Of a stretch of 10,734 nucleotides of DNA, positions 7,394 to 10,734 are shown piece after piece (the stretch's first letter is position 1; the number at the start of each line of letters is the position of its first letter). The translations under genes and the position numbers were made by a program. The notes below the pieces were generated by a model. The model saw only the letters and a list, made by a program, of their open reading frames with translations. It was not told the DNA's origin and made no database searches. Origin of the DNA: Chloroflexota bacterium (GTDB lineage Bacteria > Chloroflexota > Anaerolineae > Ardenticatenales > Ardenticatenaceae); assembly GCA_003520455.1 (NCBI GenBank), contig DOUV01000023.1, positions 1 to 10,734 on the forward strand. The letters run 5' to 3'.

Positions 7394-7409
7394 TGCTGCG
7401 CCGTGTCAA
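7381..7409 (-). promoter_or_regulatory. Sigma70-type promoter of the leftward operon
   Basis: On the minus strand a perfect -35 box TTGACA (7404..7409) is followed after 17 bases by a -10 box TACTAT (7381..7386, one mismatch to TATAAT plus one more at position 3). Transcription would start near 7374, giving a leader of about 120 bases before the hydrolase ATG. The spacing and match make this the best promoter in the window, but it is a prediction from sequence only. Confidence 0.6.
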
Positions 7410-7476
7410 TGGGGTGCGCCAATTCTCTCCGGTCGCGCATCGAGCGCCGTTTCTGGGGTTGTTTGGGAGCCGAGCT

Positions 7477-8761
7477 ATGCAGGCGTTTTTTCCCCTGTAT
7501 GAACAGCGGCGCATCGTCGGAACACTGGCGTATGTGGTAGCGCTCTTTAGTTTATCCGGGCGCTTTCTGGGGCCGCTCGCGCCCTTCATCAAACCAGCGC
7601 TCGCGCTCTCCGATGTGCAGATCGGGTTGCTCAGTACAGCCTTCCTGGTCGGCTCGCTGGTCAGCTCGTTCCCGGCCGGGCGACTGGTCGACCGGCGTGA
7701 AGTTCGGACGGCCATCACGCTCGGGCTAGCCTTGTTGGGGCTGGCATTGGGCGTCGCGGCAACTTCGGACGAATTTTCTCGAGCTGCTGCTGGTTCTACT
7801 GTTGGCAGGGACCTTTCGCAATATCGTGGGCATCGCAGTCAGCGTCGCCACGATTCGCCATACGGCTGCCGATCTCTGGGGTACGGTGACGGGGGTAATC
7901 CGCGCCAGCGGCTCCTCCGCCGATCTGCTGGTATCGCTACTCCTGCCTATGCTGGCGCTCGTGCTCGGCTGGGCCGCAGCGCTCGGCCTGATCGGCGGCC
8001 TGCTGCTTGCTTCGGCCCTCATCCTCTGGCCGCTCTTACCCGTGACGCGGCGCGGGCACCGCGTCGGCGAGCAGAGGGTGGCGCAAAAGGGGGTGCTCGA
8101 CCAGCGCGTGCTGCTGGTTTCGCTCGTCACGTCCGGCTACCAGACCAGTCTCCTGGCCATCAATTCGTTCTTTGTGCTCTACCTGGTAGAGGTGCTGGAT
8201 ATCTCCCCGGTGCTCAGCGGGGCCTATCTAGCCGTCTCGCAATTGATGGCCGTCGTCGGTCAGATCATTTGGGGCGTCGTCGGAGATCGTGGAGTGCACT
8301 CCGGGAAGAAGACTATCCTGGCGCACCTCGGCGTGGGAACCGCCCTCGGATTGCTCGCCTTGGCGGCGCTTCCCGCTCGGGCGGGCGCTGCAGCCCTGCT
8401 GATCGTGAGCGCTTTCCTTGGATTGACGGCCCTCGCCTCGTGGGGGGTCATCACAGCCCTGATCCTGGACGTCTCCGACGTCGAGCGCGCCGGCAATGCC
8501 AATGCGCTCTTCGCGACATTCGTCTATAGCGTTGGCGCCATCAGCCCGTTGCTCTTCGGGCTGATCGTCGAGGCGACCGATTCATTCCGGATTGCATTTC
8601 GCCTTTTTGCCATCATCACTTTGGGATCTGCCATCGCTTTATGGTTTCTCCCACTGAAACCGGCGCCGGAGCCAGACGTCGAGAGGGATGCCGGTGGCGC
8701 TGGGCCCGCCGCAGGCGCTCAGGCTGGCGCCTCGCAAAACGCTGCGGGGGGAGAATACTAG
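7477..8761 (+). pseudogene. MFS transporter gene interrupted by a single-base frameshift
   Basis: Two overlapping frames together encode one major facilitator permease of about 427 residues. The first part (from the ATG at 7477, with GGGAG 7 bases upstream) has the early membrane helices and motif A, GRLVDRREVR. Near residue 100 the reading GVAATSDEF must shift +1 to continue as LELLLVLLLAGTFRNIVGI and on to the natural stop at 8759..8761. The shift fits one extra T in the TTTT run at 7774..7777. Removing it joins the frames exactly. The second part has the central loop, helices 7-12 and the second loop motif WGVVGDRGVHSGKK. The tail after about residue 400 is Ala/Gly-rich. If real, the change kills the transporter; if a sequencing error, the gene is intact. 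The gene is transcribed away from the operon and may export or import a related compound. In-frame ATGs at 7372 and 7393 are alternative starts. Confidence 0.82.
7774..7777 (+). other. Probable site of the frameshift in the MFS gene
   Basis: Reading GAA TTT TCT CGA in the first frame loses the transporter sequence, while GAA TTT CTC GAG CTG (one T removed) continues it as EFLEL. A four-base T run is a plausible place for a one-base insertion or a sequencing error. Confidence 0.65.
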
Positions 8762-8791
8762 AAATAAACGAGTTACGAGCTCGACTTTTGC

Positions 8792-8819
8792 ACCTTGACA
8801 AGTGAATAGCCAGAAGCAG
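8792..8819 (+). repeat. Left terminal inverted repeat of the IS remnant
   Basis: Starts ACCTTGACAAGTGAATAGCC and pairs with 9869..9896, 27 of 28 positions. The match ends sharply on both sides. It contains TTGACA reading into the element. Confidence 0.88.
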
Positions 8820-8926
8820 CAGAAGCGGATGCTCCAGAGGCAGTACTCCTGGGCGGAAGCAATACACGCCCGACCCTCGCTGGCCTGCGTGCCAGGACGG
8901 CTTCAACCGTTTGATGACCAAGCGGA

Positions 8927-9819
8927 TCAGAACGCGCAGACGGCGCGGATGATGGGCGCCATGATCCCCGGCAATGATTGGCCTTTGGCCAAGCCCGCAC
9001 TGATGAAGAGCGCCAGGCTCCAGAGACTCTGGGCTTGGATTACTCGCCGCCAGAAAGGCAGGCTGCCCTCAAGTTCGAGCTTGAGTTGACGGTGAAGCGT
9101 GTCGTGGAGGGCAGAGTCATGGTGGGCCGCACGCAATAAGCTAGAGACCACGGCGACGCAGGCGACATGTCGTTCAATGGCCGCAAAGTCCCGGGTCCGA
9201 TCCTGGTCGAGTCCCTCGGCCTTGCCTTCCTCGTGATAGACACGGGCAGGCCAGCGATGGCGGCGGATACGGGTGATGCCGGGAGCTTGCCAGTTCAAGC
9301 GGTTGGAGATGGAGGGGACGGGCGCGTCCGCCAGGTCCGCCCGGTGATGGTTGATCACCAGGCGGTGTTTGCCGAAGGTGTGAATCCGATGCGTGGCGCA
9401 GTAGCTGGAGGAGTGTTCTTCCTCGCCCTTGGAGGCAATGCGGATCGGCTTGAAGACAGGCGGCGTGCCGAACTGTTGACCCACGTCGGTCAACAAGGTA
9501 TCATCCACGCTCAGCACCCCGCGCGCCTTGATCTACGTCTGGGGCAGACTGGCCAACACCGCCAAGCGGGCGCTGTTCAGCCAGGCCAGGGAAAAGGGCT
9601 CTCGGGTAACAACCGGTTCAGGCTCCTCTGATTCCGGCTCTCATGCACCAACAGCCGGTTGATGCCATCAATCGTCTTGTTCTCCGAGACGATCAAGCCA
9701 CTGATGTAGCGCTGAAACTCAATCCAGGTGGGCACCGAGAACACCGGCTCAAAGTAGGGTGCGTAGTGTTGCACCAGTTCGGGAACTCCACCAGGGCAAG
9801 CATCCGACCACCTCCTCAC
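8927..9819 (-). pseudogene. Degraded DDE transposase, IS701/IS4-like
   Basis: The N-terminal fragment (9577..9819) contains FQRYISGLIVSENKTIDGIN and ESRNQRSLNRLL, typical of this transposase family, and ends at a TGA after PFPWPG. Shifting frame there continues the expected protein (WLNSARLAVLASLPQT), which then meets a TAG at 9533..9535, probably from CAG. The second fragment (8927..9517) starts at LSVDDTLLT, holding the first catalytic Asp region. It then jumps at about its residue 17-22 to KGEEEHSSSYCATHRIHTFGK, skipping the middle of the protein where the second Asp should be. YHEEGKAEGLDQ retains the Glu region, and the C-terminus looks normal. The gene therefore has a frameshift, a nonsense codon and an internal deletion of probably over 150 residues. 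The best ribosome-binding site (AGGAGG) precedes an ATG at 9803 in a third frame, hinting at a further indel near the start. Confidence 0.83.
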
Positions 9820-9868
9820 TCGCGGCTGCCCTGATTCTACACCCGATTCCTGATGCCCGGCTGGCTCA

Positions 9869-9896
9869 CTGCTTCTGGCTGTTCACTTGTCAAGGT
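9869..9896 (-). repeat. Right terminal inverted repeat of the IS remnant
   Basis: Its reverse complement starts ACCTTGACAAGTGAACAGCC and differs from the left repeat only by C for T at position 16. It lies 51 bases before the ATG of the regulator gene. Confidence 0.88.
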
Positions 9897-9905
9897 ACGG
9901 CTGTC

Positions 9906-9940
9906 GTCGAGTTATGTCACTACAATAGTCGAGTTACGAG
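9906..9940 (+). promoter_or_regulatory. Direct repeats upstream of the GntR gene, candidate autoregulatory site
   Basis: GTCGAGTTATG (9906..9916) and GTCGAGTTACG (9928..9938) differ at one base and start 22 bases apart, about two helical turns. A TACAAT that could be a -10 box (9921..9926) lies between them, without a good -35 box. The second copy runs into the ribosome-binding site. Related CGAGTT words occur at 7345..7350 and 8769..8774. The arrangement suits a regulator binding its own promoter, but no binding is shown. Confidence 0.35.
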
Positions 9941-9947
9941 GTTTGAA

Positions 9948-10640
9948 ATGAAGAGAGAAAAACAGGCTCTCATCCCCATCGACCGGCCAGAAGGTCTCAC
10001 CGATCTGGCTTATAACGCGATTCGGCAAGCCATCATTGAACACCAGCTCAAGCCAGGAGAGAGTGTCAGCGAGGCCAGCTTGGCCGAGATGTTGAACGTC
10101 AGCAAGACACCGGTGCGGGAATCGTTGATCCGCCTCCGCGAGGTCGGGCTGATCGTCTTCGACGGCAACCGGGGCGCCAGGATCGTCGACCCAACCATCG
10201 AGACGATCAAGGATGCCTACGAGGTGCGCGAGGCCCTCGAGGGCTTCAGCGTGCGCCTGGCCTTCGCGCACCTCACCCCTGAGGCGCTCGACGAGCTCGA
10301 ACTGGCCGCAGGGCGCTCGATCGAGTGCGCCGTCGAAGAAGATATCGCCGGCTTTCAGGAATGGGACCAGCAGTTTCATTTCGGTATCGCTACGCTAGCC
10401 GGCAACGAGCGGCTCTACAAGCTGCTGCGCGACAATAGCGACCTCGTCAGAACCTTCCGGCAGCTCACCGTCTCGCGCCCCTTATGGGCGACCGTCGAGT
10501 GCGCCACGGCGCATCAGGAGATCGTCACGGCCCTGCGCCGCCGTGATCAGCAAGGCGCGGTGGAGGGCATGCAGCGACACATCCAGGACGTGAGGAACCG
10601 CGTTCTCCAGGTGCTCGAGGCCGCGGAGGCGCCGTCCTGA
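9948..10640 (+). CDS. GntR-family transcriptional regulator, FCD subfamily
   Basis: This 230-residue regulator has an N-terminal winged helix-turn-helix (about 15-80). It includes the GntR signature LTDLAYNAIRQAIIEHQLKPGESVSE and the recognition region LAEMLNVSKTPVRESLIRL (45-63). A helical FCD ligand-binding domain follows (about 86-216). Candidate metal/ligand residues are Asp140 and His144 in EWDQQFHFGIA, His189 in TAHQEI, and His211 in MQRHIQD, the usual FCD pattern. FCD proteins usually sense small carboxylates or amino-acid-like molecules. The frame stays open upstream into the IS remnant, but the ATG at 9948 is preceded by GAGG (9938..9941) and starts the normal family length. It is the only regulator in the window and is the likely controller of the leftward operon and the MFS gene. 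The IS remnant now separates it from them and leaves it a 51-base upstream region. Confidence 0.93.
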   Translation: MKREKQALIPIDRPEGLTDLAYNAIRQAIIEHQLKPGESVSEASLAEMLNVSKTPVRESLIRLREVGLIVFDGNRGARIVDPTIETIKDAYEVREALEGFSVRLAFAHLTPEALDELELAAGRSIECAVEEDIAGFQEWDQQFHFGIATLAGNERLYKLLRDNSDLVRTFRQLTVSRPLWATVECATAHQEIVTALRRRDQQGAVEGMQRHIQDVRNRVLQVLEAAEAPS

Positions 10641-10680
10641 CCCGGGAGCAGCAAGACGTAGTCACCTTTTCAACGAACCG

Positions 10681-10734
10681 GGACACGCAGGATTCGGCGG
10701 CTGCCCTCGGCCAGCCGCCGAATCCTGCGTGTCC
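10681..10734. terminator. Perfect 23-bp hairpin after the GntR gene, possible terminator or palindromic repeat
   Basis: Bases 10681..10703 are an exact reverse complement of 10712..10734 with an 8-base loop (CCCTCGGC). It begins 40 bases after the GntR stop and ends at the window edge, so a following T run cannot be seen and the stem may be longer. No T run follows it on the opposite strand. A transcription terminator is the simplest reading. A dispersed palindromic element is the alternative. Confidence 0.55.

Larger units (their letters stand above)
8792..9896 (-). mobile_element. Remnant of an IS701/IS4-like insertion sequence, internally deleted
   Basis: The 1105-base element is bounded by inverted repeats of 28 bases that differ at one position, and contains a leftward transposase reading that is broken in several ways. 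About 107 bases lie between the left repeat region and the transposase stop, and about 50 between the transposase start region and the right repeat. No exact target duplication is visible. With the ends set at 8794 and 9894 the flanking tetramers are GCAC and GTAC, three of four alike. The nearly identical ends next to a ruined gene suggest a non-autonomous derivative that may have been moved by a transposase supplied elsewhere. The family name comes from recognising the transposase sequence, not from a search. Confidence 0.8.

Noticed and set aside
7772..7780. Programmed ribosomal frameshift in the MFS gene as the main explanation
   Set aside because: There is no stop codon, internal ribosome-binding site or clear stimulatory structure at the site, and a one-base indel or sequencing error is simpler. 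It is kept only as an alternative.
9475..9494. Stem GTTGACC/GGTCAAC with a 6-base loop
   Set aside because: It lies inside the transposase coding sequence around LTDVGQ and is best explained by codon content.
9759..9947. Upstream extension of the GntR reading frame into the IS remnant
   Set aside because: The extra residues read across the IS end and do not belong to the family. The ATG at 9948 with GAGG fits.
1..10734. CRISPR arrays, tRNA or rRNA genes, known riboswitches
   Set aside because: I saw no regularly spaced repeats, no tRNA cloverleaf with a TTCGA-type T loop, no conserved rRNA segments, and no aptamer pattern I could support.

Overview
The window is a GC-rich bacterial segment with a seven-gene leftward operon, a rightward transporter gene that is frameshifted, the remains of an insertion sequence, and a rightward GntR-type regulator. 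The organism is probably a member of Chloroflexota (Thermomicrobia-like). This is an inference from the high GC content and from the solute-binding protein, which has a Tat signal, a lipobox and a long Ala/Thr/Pro/Ser spacer. No rRNA or housekeeping marker is present to confirm it.

Layout. On the minus strand, read from about 7254 down to 1, are: an isochorismatase-fold cysteine hydrolase (6565..7254), a family-5 peptide/nickel-type ABC substrate-binding lipoprotein (4735..6480), two ABC permeases of the DppB and DppC types (3625..4575 and 2712..3614), an SDR oxidoreductase (1885..2637), a fold-type-I PLP-dependent enzyme of a subfamily I cannot name (352..1836), and the first 100 codons of an M24/creatinase-fold peptidase that runs off the left edge (1..300). 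Gaps are 10 to 159 bases and all genes point the same way, so they read as one operon. The transporter has no ATPase genes here. They may lie beyond the left edge or elsewhere in the genome.

The 222-base divergent region (7255..7476) holds a near-consensus sigma70 promoter for the operon (TTGACA-N17-TACTAT on the minus strand) and an opposing promoter (TAGACA-N17-TATAGT on the plus strand). Their -10 boxes lie on the same bases, inside an AT-rich imperfect palindrome. Rightward from there is an MFS permease gene (7477..8761) broken by one extra base in a T run near 7774..7777.

Next comes an IS remnant (8792..9896) with 28-bp terminal inverted repeats matching at 27 of 28 positions. Its IS701/IS4-like transposase is dead: it has a frameshift, an in-frame TAG and a large internal deletion. 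A GntR/FCD regulator (9948..10640) follows, only 51 bases beyond the IS end. A perfect 23-bp hairpin closes the window (10681..10734).

Taken together, this looks like an import-and-catabolism locus for a small organic nitrogen compound or short peptide-like molecule. The binding protein and permeases would import it, and the hydrolase, peptidase-fold enzyme, PLP enzyme and SDR would process it. The GntR/FCD protein would sense the substrate or a product. The substrate cannot be read from the sequence.
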